Source of the DNA: Pseudomonas frederiksbergensis
GTDB lineage: Bacteria > Pseudomonadota > Gammaproteobacteria > Pseudomonadales > Pseudomonadaceae
Length of the DNA stretch: 64,000 bases
NCBI RefSeq assembly: GCF_003732275.1
Contig: NZ_MOBM01000021.1
Coordinates: 62,001-126,000 of the forward strand
Direction of reading: 5' to 3'
Shown: positions 1-8,053 of the stretch, piece after piece
Layout: the number at the start of each line of letters is the position of its first letter
Position numbering within the stretch: the stretch's first letter is position 1
Notes under the pieces: model-generated
Told to the model about the DNA's origin: nothing
What the model saw: the letters and a program-made list of their open reading frames with translations, nothing else
The model's database searches: none
Position numbers and translations under genes: made by a program

Positions 1-695
1 CTGGCGAGCGCAGCGATTTCACTTTCATTGAAATGGGCGACCACATGCCCGACAGGGTTCAGTTGATTGACCGCCAGCACGGTGGCCAGGGTCAGATCGT
101 CTGAGTGGGTGCGCACCAGGACGCGTTCGGCACCGGGCACGCCAGCACGCAGCAAAAGCGCGGCAGAGGACAGGCTTTCGCCTTTGATAAAGGACGTTTT
201 GCCCGGCATGGGATTTTCTTCGAGGTCGCAATCGCAAATGACGATCAGGTTGTCATTGGAGGTTTCGTCCTGCAGCAACAATTCTATGACCCGCTCGCTG
301 GACGCGCCTTCCCAGCCGATGAGAACGGTGTGGCCGACCTTGCCGGTGAAATCGCCTTTGCCCTTCATGCCTTTTCTCCATACATCGATGACACTGCTGG
401 TGGTTTTACCGATGGCTGCCGTCAGCAGCGCAATGCCCCCGAGCATGACCCAGGTAGCCACGAAAATTCGTCCCGCCGATGTCTGCGGTGCGAGATCGCC
501 ATAGCCGACGGTGAGCGTGGTGGTGAGATAGAAGTAGGTAAACGTGGCGGGGGCGGTGAGGTGTTGTTCGCCCAGAAGCACCAGACCGATATAGGCCGTG
601 CTCAGGTGTATGCCCAGCGCAATGGCCAGGCCTGCCCAGCCGAACCGATGGAAGAAGGACGAGGCGTACGTGCGCAATAAAAGGAAAATCGACAT
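1..695 (-). CDS. Two-domain potassium channel protein, C-terminal part cut by window edge
   Basis: The frame starts at an ATG whose first base is 695 and runs off the left end, so only about 231 residues are present. The N-terminal part has two hydrophobic segments flanking a pore loop with the K+ selectivity motif TVGYGD at residues 62-67. After a charged linker comes a Rossmann-like region (HTVLIGWEG) typical of a TrkA-N/RCK nucleotide-binding domain. This matches KefC/Kch-type channels of the inner membrane, where ligand binding to the RCK domain gates K+ flow. The remaining RCK domain is outside the window. Confidence is high for the family; the ligand is unknown. Confidence 0.88.
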   Translation of the reverse strand, partial: MSIFLLLRTYASSFFHRFGWAGLAIALGIHLSTAYIGLVLLGEQHLTAPATFTYFYLTTTLTVGYGDLAPQTSAGRIFVATWVMLGGIALLTAAIGKTTSSVIDVWRKGMKGKGDFTGKVGHTVLIGWEGASSERVIELLLQDETSNDNLIVICDCDLEENPMPGKTSFIKGESLSSAALLLRAGVPGAERVLVRTHSDDLTLATVLAVNQLNPVGHVVAHFNESEIAALA

Positions 696-766
696 TACAT
701 CCCTGACTCCATGGGGGCTCATTCCTGGCGACGTAATCGCTCTGGCGTCTGAGTGCTCAAATGCGG

Positions 767-1330
767 TTACCGGGCGGCATTAAACCTGCTGCGTGGCGTA
801 GATAACAGTACCTTGGCTGCAATAAATCCGGCGATCGCACCAAAGATATGCCCTTCGAAGGACATGCCCTGGCGGGGAAGGAAGCCAAAAATCAGGCCGC
901 CATAGAGCAGGACCACGACACTGGCCGTTATCAGGTTGCTCCAGCTCCTCTGGAACCAGGCGCGCGACAGGAGGTACGCCCACAGCCCGAATACCCATCC
1001 GCTGGCACCGATGTGTACGCCTGAAAATCCGAACAGCCAGACCAGCGAACCGCCCAACAGAATAATGATGGCGCTGACGGCCATGAACCGGTTGAGCCCT
1101 TCGATAATGACCAGGGTACCGAGGATCAAAAAGGCAATCAGGTTGGTGCTCAGGTGCGCAAAGGACCCGTGCAAGAAAGGCGAGGTGATGATGCCGACCA
1201 GTCCCTGCAGTGTTCTCGGCACCAGGCCGAAGGCAATAAGGCTGTAGCCGGTCGCAACATTGAGCAGTTGCAGCACAACCATGAAGATGGCCACGCCTGC
1301 GATTGTCTTGAAACCCTTCAGGGCATCCAT
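767..1330 (-). CDS. Rhomboid family intramembrane serine protease
   Basis: The 187-residue protein is almost entirely membrane segments. It has the rhomboid active site: nucleophile Ser110 within HIGASGW and the partner His161 in SFEGHIFG, plus the HGSFAHLSTN motif (residues 54-63) that stabilises the oxyanion hole. Rhomboids cut single-pass membrane proteins inside the bilayer; the substrate cannot be inferred. I chose the ATG at 1330 because GAGG sits six bases before it; an upstream start at 1357 has no such site. It is monocistronic, with the K+ channel gene downstream on the same strand and a REP pair upstream. Confidence 0.88.
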   Translation of the reverse strand: MDALKGFKTIAGVAIFMVVLQLLNVATGYSLIAFGLVPRTLQGLVGIITSPFLHGSFAHLSTNLIAFLILGTLVIIEGLNRFMAVSAIIILLGGSLVWLFGFSGVHIGASGWVFGLWAYLLSRAWFQRSWSNLITASVVVLLYGGLIFGFLPRQGMSFEGHIFGAIAGFIAAKVLLSTPRSRFNAAR

Positions 1331-1379
1331 CCGTGACCTCGACTCAACTCGACTCAACGAAAATTGAAACGCAATCCAT

Positions 1380-1468
1380 TGTGGGAGCGAGCCTGCTCGC
1401 GAAGCGTTTTGTCAGGCAACATTAATGTCGACTGACACTCCCTCTTCGCGAGCAAGCCCGCTCCCACA
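1380..1468. repeat. REP pair, convergent class (89 bp)
   Basis: Two REP sequences face each other. The left copy has the core GCGAGCCTGCTCGCGA and the right copy, read inverted, has the variant GCGGGCTTGCTCGCGA. About 40 bases separate them. It lies between the rhomboid and pspA genes. Confidence 0.9.
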
Positions 1469-1494
1469 GGTTACGCATCCGGCACTTGAGTCGG

Positions 1495-2193
1495 TTACTC
1501 GGCCGATTTTTTCTTCAGGCGTTCCAGAATCGCATTGGCGCTGCCTTCGTTCGGCGTGATGCCGGCTTCGCGCAGCTTGCGCTCCAGGTCGGTGCCGGTC
1601 GACGCATCGGCCAGTTGGTCCTGGGCTTCCAGTTCAGCGGCGCGTTGCTGCTGCTTGGCTTGCAGGCGGTTCAGCGTACCGACGGCGGTTTCCAGCTTGC
1701 CGTTGGCGCCGCCACTGGCGATCGAAGCACTGACCTGGGCTTTCTGTACGCTTTCACGGGCCTTGGCCATGTCCACTTGCTGACGCAGGCTTTTGATGCG
1801 GCTTTCAGCCTTGGTGATGTCTTTGCGCATGTTGTCCGCGTAACCGCCGAATTCGGTGGCCTGCTTTTGCTCGACATCCAGTTCGTTGGTCAGGGTCGAA
1901 ATGGCTTCGGCCACTTCCAGTGCCAGGTCTTCGCGGTTGGCCTGGATCGCGGCCAGGGCCTTGGATTCCAGATCCTTGATCTTGGCGTTGTACTCGCTGA
2001 CGCGATCAGCCGACAATTTGTGCTTGGCCATGATGGTGACCAGCTCGCGCTTGGCGTTGGCCAGCGCGCTGTCAGCATCGCGAATTTCCTGGTCGAGGAT
2101 GCGCAGGGCCTGTTGGTCGACGATCGATTCGCCGACTTCGTTGGCACCGCCACGCAACGCGGTGAACAATTTGCTCCAGATGGACTGAGTCAT
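1495..2193 (-). CDS. pspA: PspA/IM30 family protein
   Basis: The 232-residue protein starts MTQSIWSKLFTALRGGANEVGESIVD, an amphipathic N-terminal helix, and is then almost all heptad-rich coiled coil to about residue 200. This is the fold of PspA/IM30 (ESCRT-III-like) proteins, which polymerise on the inner membrane under envelope stress. It follows the yjfI gene by 24 bases, the same pairing as yjfI-yjfJ in E. coli, so this is more likely the YjfJ type than the PspF-controlled PspA. No pspBC or pspF genes are nearby. AGGA precedes the start ATG at 2193. Confidence 0.85.
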   Translation of the reverse strand: MTQSIWSKLFTALRGGANEVGESIVDQQALRILDQEIRDADSALANAKRELVTIMAKHKLSADRVSEYNAKIKDLESKALAAIQANREDLALEVAEAISTLTNELDVEQKQATEFGGYADNMRKDITKAESRIKSLRQQVDMAKARESVQKAQVSASIASGGANGKLETAVGTLNRLQAKQQQRAAELEAQDQLADASTGTDLERKLREAGITPNEGSANAILERLKKKSAE

Positions 2194-2217
2194 TGGATAT
2201 TTCCTGTTCCCGAAAAA

Positions 2218-2907
2218 TTAGATGAAGAAACGTTCAAAGGCTTCGCTGGCGCGCTGGACGTTGTCGACGAGGGTTTTGACCTCGGTCACGACGTTGGTCA
2301 GGCTGGAGTCGGAGCTCAGCGCGCCGAACATGTTGTAAACGATCTGCCCATTGGGCATGGACTCGATGCCGATCGAGGACAGCGGGAACATTTCCCGGCT
2401 GCGCAGAACGGCATCGTTGAAGGCCGGTACGTCCTTGATCGACTCGATGTCCACCAGCACGGTGTCGACGATGATCTGCTCGCCAACCACCGCGATGTAA
2501 ATCGGCAAACCACCGAAATCGTTCATTTCCAGCTTGATGCTGGACTCGGAGCCTTGAACGAGGGAAAGGGTGATGTCGTTGGAAACCACGTCATCAAGGG
2601 CCTGAAGGGCGCTGAAGAGGCGGTCGATGTTCCAGTTAGTACCTGCGCTCATGTAATTCTCCGACATGAATGAGCCAGCCAGAATCGGTTGGCGTAGCTG
2701 TTTCTCCATCTGCTTGAGCAGGCTTCGGTTTTCGGGAAGCACCCAAGTCTCGTGTTTCACATAACCGGCGGCACCCAGGCCCGCGCGCATCTGCTTCATG
2801 TAGAAGCTGGATGGTTTTTTCGCGGACGGTTTCGAGCGCTCTCCCTTTTGGCTCGCTGGATCGGTAACAGATCCGGTGGGCGGATCTGATGGAGAGCTGC
2901 TTTTCAT
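2218..2907 (-). CDS. yjfI: YjfI family protein (DUF2170)
   Basis: The protein has about 229 residues. The N-terminal 50 are charged and low in complexity, rich in Ser, Pro and Lys. The rest is a compact domain ending in DNVQRASEAFERFFI. I recognise it as the YjfI/DUF2170 family that accompanies PspA/IM30 homologues; its biochemical role is not established. I chose the ATG at 2907 because GAGG lies eight bases upstream; an alternative start 17 codons earlier lacks a site. It is the first gene of the pair with pspA. Two perfect copies of a 12-bp palindrome lie 25 and 71 bases before the start. Confidence 0.75.
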   Translation of the reverse strand: MKSSSPSDPPTGSVTDPASQKGERSKPSAKKPSSFYMKQMRAGLGAAGYVKHETWVLPENRSLLKQMEKQLRQPILAGSFMSENYMSAGTNWNIDRLFSALQALDDVVSNDITLSLVQGSESSIKLEMNDFGGLPIYIAVVGEQIIVDTVLVDIESIKDVPAFNDAVLRSREMFPLSSIGIESMPNGQIVYNMFGALSSDSSLTNVVTEVKTLVDNVQRASEAFERFFI

Positions 2908-2931
2908 GATGCTGACCTCGTTGTGAAAAAA

Positions 2932-2943
2932 CTCACGCGTGAG
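2932..2943. promoter_or_regulatory. Palindromic operator candidate, copy 1
   Basis: CTCACGCGTGAG is a perfect 12-bp palindrome, 25 bases upstream of the yjfI start. An identical copy lies 46 bases further upstream. Duplicated perfect palindromes before a stress operon suggest a repressor or activator site; the protein is unknown. Confidence 0.6.
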
Positions 2944-2977
2944 AAACACTACAGGCAATTTTTGCGGACCTCAATAG

Positions 2978-2989
2978 CTCACGCGTGAG
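2978..2989. promoter_or_regulatory. Palindromic operator candidate, copy 2
   Basis: Second perfect copy of CTCACGCGTGAG, 46 bases centre to centre from the first. It is followed by a run of T on the plus strand. Confidence 0.6.
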
Positions 2990-3031
2990 ATTTTTTCGAC
3001 TGTTGCACAGGCGTATGGCAATAGAAAGTCA

Positions 3032-3121
3032 TGTGGGAGCGGGCTTGCTCGCGAAGGCGGCGAGACAGTCAACATTGATGTTGCCTGATACACCGCTTTC
3101 GCGAGCAAGCCCGCTCCCACA
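3032..3121. repeat. REP pair, convergent class (90 bp)
   Basis: Both halves carry the core GCGGGCTTGCTCGCGA in inverted orientation. The element lies between the yjfI promoter region and the stop codon of the cysteine hydrolase gene. Confidence 0.9.
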
Positions 3122-3132
3122 GGTTCCTCATC

Positions 3133-3681
3133 TTAATCAGCCAGAAAATCGTCAGTGGACACCACACTTGCATAAGCAAAACCCAAGGCCGACATGAAGG
3201 CGGCGTGAACGTGGGCGGCCGGGACGGTGACGCCGTTGAATTCCAGGTCACGGGTGGCACAGGCGTCGTGAATCACCGTGACGGTGTAACCCAGGTCGGC
3301 GGCGGCGCGGGTGATGCCGTCGATGCACATGTGGCTCATGCTCCCGACCACCACCAGGTGCTCGATGCCTTGCTGGTCGAGGATGGCCTCCAGTTCGGTC
3401 TCGCGGAACGAGTTGACGAAGTGTTTGAGCACCACCGGCTCGTCGGCGCGGTTGAGAACTTTGGGATGCAACTTCGCGCCGTCGGAGCCCGGTGTGAAGA
3501 ACGGCGCGGCGTCGGAGGTGAATTCGTGGCGGATATGCACCACCGGATCAGCGGCCTCGCGAAATGCCTGAATCAACCGTGCGGCGTTGTCTGCTGCGGC
3601 GTCGGCGCCCACCAGCGGCCACTTGCCCTGGGGGAAGTAGTCGTTCTGGATATCGACTACGATAAGTGCTTGCTTGGCCAT
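3133..3681 (-). CDS. Cysteine hydrolase, isochorismatase-like family
   Basis: The 182-residue protein has the full catalytic triad of the isochorismatase-like hydrolases: Asp10 in VVDIQNDYF, Lys86 in VVLKHFVNSF and Cys119 in SMSHMCIDG. These enzymes hydrolyse amides or vinyl ethers in the cytoplasm; the exact substrate is not visible, nicotinamidase-like or other amidase activity being options. The ATG at 3681 has GAGGAAAC just upstream. It is divergent from a GlxA-type regulator gene, 101 bases away, which probably controls it. Confidence 0.85.
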   Translation of the reverse strand: MAKQALIVVDIQNDYFPQGKWPLVGADAAADNAARLIQAFREAADPVVHIRHEFTSDAAPFFTPGSDGAKLHPKVLNRADEPVVLKHFVNSFRETELEAILDQQGIEHLVVVGSMSHMCIDGITRAAADLGYTVTVIHDACATRDLEFNGVTVPAAHVHAAFMSALGFAYASVVSTDDFLAD

Positions 3682-3782
3682 GACTGTTTCCTCGAAGTGG
3701 GTATTGGGTGTGGAATCAAGTATTGGTGCTGGCCGTTCGTTCGAGGATTGGCCATACCGACAATAAAAGGGGGAAAACTGAC

Positions 3783-4778
3783 ATGGGCGTGGAAAGGGCA
3801 ATCGCCGAACTGGGGGTATTGATTTATCCCGGTGCGCAGATGGCGGCGGTGCATGGGCTGACGGACCTGTTCGGCGTGGCCAACCGGATCGCCGCCGAGC
3901 ATCAGGCGACACAATTACCTTTGCTGCGGATCAGTCATTGGCAGGTCGAGGGCGATCAGGTGCCCGAGCGGGTCTACGACAGTCATCCCGGCCCGATTGA
4001 CGCGTTGGTCGCCGTGTTGATTCCGCCCTCGATCGGCGGTTTTTCCGAGAGGCAGGCACCCCACGAGCTGATTCGCTGGATTCGCCAGCAACACGCCAGC
4101 GGCGCGACCCTCGGCGGAGTCTGCGTGGGTTCTATTCTATTGGCCGAAAGCGGTCTGCTCGACGGCCGTAGCGCGACCACCCACTGGACTTCGGCCAAGT
4201 TCTTCGCCGAGCGTTATCCGGCGATCAAACTCAAGGCCGACACACCTATTGTGGATGATGGCGACTTGATCACTACTGCCGGGCTGATGGCTTGGGCAGA
4301 GCTGGGTTTACGGCTAGTGGACCGTTTTCTCGGGCCGAGCATCGCCACCGGCACAGCGCGCTTTCTGGTGGTGGAGCACAGCGACAGCGCGAGCGAGTGC
4401 GGCAGTAATTTTTCACCGATTCTCAGCCATGGCGATGCGTCGATTCTCAAGGTCCAGCACTGGTTGCAAAGCACTGGGGCGACCGATGTCTCGGTGGCGG
4501 CGATGGCCGAGCGAGCGGGGCTGGAAGAGCGCACATTCTTGCGGCGCTTTCGTGCGGCGGCCGGGTTGAAACCCACCGAGTACTGCCAGCACCTGCGAGT
4601 CGGCAAGGCGCGGGAAATGCTCGAATTCACCAACGGCACCATTGATCACATTGCCTGGACCGTGGGTTATCAGGACCCGAGTGCGTTTCGGGCAACGTTC
4701 AAAAAGATTACCGGGCTGGCGCCGAGTGATTACCGGGAGCGGTTTGGTGTGACGCCGAGCGCAGTTGCGGCTCGATAG
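3783..4778 (+). CDS. GlxA family AraC-type transcriptional regulator
   Basis: The 331-residue protein has two domains. Residues 1 to about 190 form a DJ-1/PfpI-like sensor with a nucleophile-elbow Cys in GVCVGSILLAESGLL. The C-terminal 100 residues carry two helix-turn-helix motifs of the AraC family (DVSVAAMAERAGLEERTFLR and the conserved VGYQDPSAFRATFKK). Members often control catabolism of small nitrogen compounds. The ATG at 3783 is preceded by GGGGGAAA; an in-frame start further upstream would run into the divergent gene's promoter. It most likely regulates the cysteine hydrolase gene divergent from it. Confidence 0.85.
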   Translation: MGVERAIAELGVLIYPGAQMAAVHGLTDLFGVANRIAAEHQATQLPLLRISHWQVEGDQVPERVYDSHPGPIDALVAVLIPPSIGGFSERQAPHELIRWIRQQHASGATLGGVCVGSILLAESGLLDGRSATTHWTSAKFFAERYPAIKLKADTPIVDDGDLITTAGLMAWAELGLRLVDRFLGPSIATGTARFLVVEHSDSASECGSNFSPILSHGDASILKVQHWLQSTGATDVSVAAMAERAGLEERTFLRRFRAAAGLKPTEYCQHLRVGKAREMLEFTNGTIDHIAWTVGYQDPSAFRATFKKITGLAPSDYRERFGVTPSAVAAR

Positions 4779-4802
4779 CAAGCATCGGCACAAATCTAAA
4801 AA

Positions 4803-4891
4803 TGTGGGAGCGAGCCTGCTCGCGATAGCGGTGTGTCATCAACATGAGTATCGAATGTCAGGCCCCAATCGCGAGCAGGCTCGCTCCCACA
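4803..4891. repeat. REP pair, convergent class (89 bp)
   Basis: Inverted copies of the GCGAGCCTGCTCGCGA core, placed 24 bases after the glxA-type gene stop. Confidence 0.9.
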
Positions 4892-4986
4892 TGGGGTCGG
4901 CGGCAGGCTTGAATCGTGCAAAATGCCGGGAGTATTGAAAGGTGTCGTGCAGAATAAAACAGGCCTTGTGCTATCGCGTATTTCGC

Positions 4987-5010
4987 AAACGGCTGATTTG
5001 AAAGCCGTTT
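4987..5010. promoter_or_regulatory. Inverted repeat in the leader of the DUF3182 gene
   Basis: AAACGGCT and its inverse AGCCGTTT flank an 8-base loop, about 76 bases before the DUF3182 start. It could be an operator or a leader hairpin. The rest of the 307-base gap between 4779 and 5085 holds only the REP pair and this repeat. Confidence 0.4.
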
Positions 5011-5085
5011 CTCCCCAGCCGCCGTTGGCCTGATCTCTGCACTTCCTTCAGCTACATTTATCAAGCGCAGATTGAAGGGGAACGC

Positions 5086-6195
5086 ATGACCCCAACAAAC
5101 CGCAAGAAACTGGTGCTCGCCCATTCGGTGCGCCCCGACGCCTCGCTGCACGAAGTCGAAACCAACCGCGCGCTGGCCCGTTGGCTGGCGCATGTCGTCG
5201 GGCTCGAATACGGCGGCAGTTATGACTTGGACCTGCATGGCGGCCGTGATGTTTATCTGTTGCCGACCCAGACACTGGTGGGCGTTGCTGCCGCCCGGCA
5301 GCTGGGCGTCAAAGGGCCGGAGGATTTGTGGGGCGGTTACGTCGACCACGATTTCATCTGCACCAAAGCCATCAGCCATGGGTTGCTGAACCGCTATGCG
5401 TTCGCGCCCGAAGGCTGGTCGTCGTTGTTTTCCGACCGGGTACGCAGCGTCGTGCTCGATGGCCTCAGCGTGTTCTCCCTGGACGATGCTCGCCCGGCAG
5501 CGGAGCATCTGCTCTACAGCGGTCCGATCCGCATGAAGCCTATTCATGCCTGCGCCGGACGCGGTCAGGAAGTGATCAAAAGCCTCGACCAGTTCGACGC
5601 CATCCTCGCTCGCCCCGATGCCGAAACTTTGTTCACCGAAGGTGTGGTGCTGGAACAAGACTTGACCGAGGTGGTCACCCATAGCGTCGGTCAGAGTTTT
5701 ATCGGCGACAAAGTGCTGAGTTATTGCGGTGATCAATACTTGACCGAAGACGGTCAGGGCGAGCAGGTTTATGGAGGGTCCAATCTGTTGGTGGTGCAGG
5801 GTTATTACGAGGACCTGCTGGCGCTGGAACTACCGGACGACATGAGGCTGGCGATCCAGCAAGCGCAGGTATTCGACAGCGCGGCCGATGAAGCCTACCC
5901 CGGTTTCTATGCCTCGCGGCGCAACTACGACATCGCCCAAGGGCTGGATTGCGATGGCAAACAATGCAGCGGCGTGCTCGAACAATCCTGGCGCCTGGGC
6001 GGTGCCAGCAGTGCTGAAGTCGCGGCGCTGCAGAGCTTCGTCAACAACCCCGGCTTGCGCGCGATTCGCGTGTCGTCGGTCGAAACCTATACCGATCAAC
6101 CGCTGCCGACCGACGCCATCGAGGTCTACCGCGGGCCAGCGGAACACAGTGACTTTCTTCTCAAGTACGTAACGGTCAAATCCTATGACGGCTAG
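5086..6195 (+). CDS. DUF3182 family protein, ATP-grasp-like
   Basis: This 369-residue protein belongs to a family I know only as DUF3182. Reading the sequence, I see marks of an ATP-grasp ligase: a lysine and glycine-rich stretch (MKPIHACAGRGQEV, near residue 150), a likely adenine-contacting strand (EGVVLEQDLTEV, near 185), and a late metal-site-like segment (EQSWRLGGASSAEV, near 305). ATP-grasp enzymes join a carboxylate to an amine or thiol. There is no signal peptide, so it is cytoplasmic. AAGGGGAACGC precedes the ATG. Its last 11 bases overlap the next gene, an alpha/beta hydrolase, so the two are co-translated. The fold assignment is inference; the substrate is unknown. Confidence 0.8.
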   Translation: MTPTNRKKLVLAHSVRPDASLHEVETNRALARWLAHVVGLEYGGSYDLDLHGGRDVYLLPTQTLVGVAAARQLGVKGPEDLWGGYVDHDFICTKAISHGLLNRYAFAPEGWSSLFSDRVRSVVLDGLSVFSLDDARPAAEHLLYSGPIRMKPIHACAGRGQEVIKSLDQFDAILARPDAETLFTEGVVLEQDLTEVVTHSVGQSFIGDKVLSYCGDQYLTEDGQGEQVYGGSNLLVVQGYYEDLLALELPDDMRLAIQQAQVFDSAADEAYPGFYASRRNYDIAQGLDCDGKQCSGVLEQSWRLGGASSAEVAALQSFVNNPGLRAIRVSSVETYTDQPLPTDAIEVYRGPAEHSDFLLKYVTVKSYDG

Positions 6196-6943
6196 AAGCG
6201 AAACCATTCAGATCGACATCGACGATGAACAGATGAGCGGAACCTTCCTCAGCCCCAAATCGAAAGTCCCGGGTGTGCTTTTCGTTCATGGCTGGGGCGG
6301 TAGTCAGGAGCGCGACCTGGAGCGCGCCAAAGGCATTGCCGGGTTGGGTTGCGTGTGCCTGACATTCGACTTGCGCGGCCACACCGGCGGGACCGGTATT
6401 CCGTTGTCCCGGGTAACCCGCGAAGACAACCTGCGTGACCTGCTGGCGGCCTACGACCGCTTGCTCGCCCATCCGGCGCTCGACACCTCAGCGATCGCCG
6501 TGGTCGGCACCAGTTATGGCGGTTATCTGGCGTCGATCCTGACGTCGTTGCGCCCGGTGCGCTGGTTGGCGTTGCGGGTGCCGGCGTTGTATCGCGACGA
6601 CTTTTGGCACACACCCAAGCGTGAGCTGGACAAGCTCGATTTGCGCGATTACCGCAGCACGCGGGTCCGCGCCGACAGCAATCGCGCACTGCATGCCTGT
6701 TCGCAATTTACCGGGGATGTGTTGCTGGTGGAGTCCGAGACAGACGCCTATGTGCCCCATGCGACCATCATGAGTTACCGCGCAGCGTGTCAGCAGACCC
6801 ACTCGCTGACTCACCGGATCATCGATGGTGCCGATCACGCCTTGAGCGAGCCTGTCTCACAACAGGCGTACACCTCAATCCTCGTTGGCTGGATCACGGA
6901 AATGGTGGTGGGCGAGCGGTTGAGCATTATTCAGTCGAGTTGA
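6185..6943 (+). CDS. Alpha/beta hydrolase
   Basis: The 252-residue protein has the alpha/beta hydrolase signature: oxyanion-hole motif HGWGGS (residues 35-40), nucleophile Ser110 in GTSYGGY and a C-terminal histidine in DGADHALSEP. It resembles dienelactone-hydrolase-like or peptidase-S9-like cytoplasmic esterases. Its start lies inside the end of the DUF3182 gene (11-base overlap), implying a shared function, perhaps hydrolysis of the compound made by the putative ligase. The substrate is unknown. Confidence 0.85.
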   Translation: MTARSETIQIDIDDEQMSGTFLSPKSKVPGVLFVHGWGGSQERDLERAKGIAGLGCVCLTFDLRGHTGGTGIPLSRVTREDNLRDLLAAYDRLLAHPALDTSAIAVVGTSYGGYLASILTSLRPVRWLALRVPALYRDDFWHTPKRELDKLDLRDYRSTRVRADSNRALHACSQFTGDVLLVESETDAYVPHATIMSYRAACQQTHSLTHRIIDGADHALSEPVSQQAYTSILVGWITEMVVGERLSIIQSS

Positions 6944-6966
6944 GATTTGCAGTGTTCTTGCGATTA

Positions 6967-7044
6967 TTCGCGAGCAGGCTCGCTCCCACAAGGGATCGGC
7001 GGCGCACACAAATCCAATGTGGGAGCGAGCCTGCTCGCGATGGC
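6967..7044. repeat. REP pair, divergent class (78 bp)
   Basis: Two REP cores point outward, separated by a spacer of roughly 28 bases. It sits between the convergent hydrolase and ybhN-like genes and may act as a terminator for both. Confidence 0.9.
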
Positions 7045-7066
7045 GGCAGCCGCCTCACCACAATCC

Positions 7067-8053
7067 TCAAGAAGGTTTCTTCTGGATCCGCAACGACTTC
7101 GCCTTGGCTTCCACCACCAGGTACATCACCACCGTAATCAGCAGCGGCAGGAGGAAATAGATCGCCCGATAAGCGAGCAACCCCGCCACCAGGCTTCCCC
7201 GCGAGACCTCGTGTTGCAGCAGCGCCACGAACACCGCCTCCAGCACCCCGAGCCCGGCCGGAATGTGGGTGATGACCCCGGCAATGGCGCTGATCAGCAA
7301 CACGCCAAGCACCAGCGGATAGTCCAGCTTGCTCGGCAGCAGGGTGAAAATCACCGCCGCCATCAGCGCCCAGTTCAGCGCGCCGAGGGCCAGTTGCAGG
7401 ATCGCCATGTGCAGCGACGGCAGGTTGATTTCCACGCCGCGAATCGACCACTCCCGCCGTCTGGAAAACCGGCAGGCCGCCAGATATCCCGCACTCAATA
7501 GCAGCAACAACACGCCCACGCCTTGCAGGGCACCGCTGCTCAGCTTCCAGCCTGGCGGCATTCGCACCAGTCCGCTGCTGAACACTGTGCCGGCAATCAC
7601 CATGTAGCCGAACCAGTTGGTCGCCAGGCTCAGCCCGAGGATTTTCGCGATGTTGCTTTTGCTCACGCCGAGCCGCGAATACAGCCGATAACGCATGGCG
7701 ATGCCGCCGACCCAGGCGCTCAGGTTAAGGTTGAAGGCATAGCTGATGATCCCCACCGGGAGGATTTGCCGCCACGTCAGGTCCTGCCGGATGTACGTGC
7801 GGCCGATCAGGTCGAAGCAGGCGTACACCAGAAAACTCATCAGCGTCACCCCGGACGCGATGATCAGTGTGCGCACTTTGAAATCGGCCAGGGTATCGAA
7901 CACTTCACCCCATTCGATGCGTTGGGCGAGCATCGTGAACAGTACGATCAACGCCAGAAAAAACAGCATCGTCAGCGGCTTTTTCCAGCGATGCCAGTGG
8001 GATTTTCGCGGCGTGTCGGAGTGAGCGGCAGGCTGCGCATCAGAATGCCTCAT
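7067..8053 (-). CDS. ybhN: YbhN family membrane protein (UPF0104, LPG synthase transmembrane domain-like)
   Basis: The 328-residue protein has about eight transmembrane segments and the GIGVLEAVF-like motif (here AGLGVLEAVFVALL) seen in the flippase-like domain of lysylphosphatidylglycerol synthases and in YbhN. It lacks the cytosolic aminoacyl transferase domain, so it is not MprF itself. The start overlaps the clsB stop by four bases (ATGA). As in E. coli ybhP-ybhO-ybhN, it accompanies a cardiolipin synthase, which suggests a role in phospholipid movement or supply at the inner membrane. Confidence 0.85.
   Translation of the reverse strand: MRHSDAQPAAHSDTPRKSHWHRWKKPLTMLFFLALIVLFTMLAQRIEWGEVFDTLADFKVRTLIIASGVTLMSFLVYACFDLIGRTYIRQDLTWRQILPVGIISYAFNLNLSAWVGGIAMRYRLYSRLGVSKSNIAKILGLSLATNWFGYMVIAGTVFSSGLVRMPPGWKLSSGALQGVGVLLLLLSAGYLAACRFSRRREWSIRGVEINLPSLHMAILQLALGALNWALMAAVIFTLLPSKLDYPLVLGVLLISAIAGVITHIPAGLGVLEAVFVALLQHEVSRGSLVAGLLAYRAIYFLLPLLITVVMYLVVEAKAKSLRIQKKPS

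Noticed and set aside
1486..2673. 395-codon plus-strand frame antisense to pspA and yjfI
   Set aside because: Spans two real genes in antisense and the gap between them; product has no recognisable domain.
4858..5736. 292-codon minus-strand frame through a REP pair and the start of the DUF3182 gene
   Set aside because: It reads through repeat sequence and is antisense to a well-supported gene.
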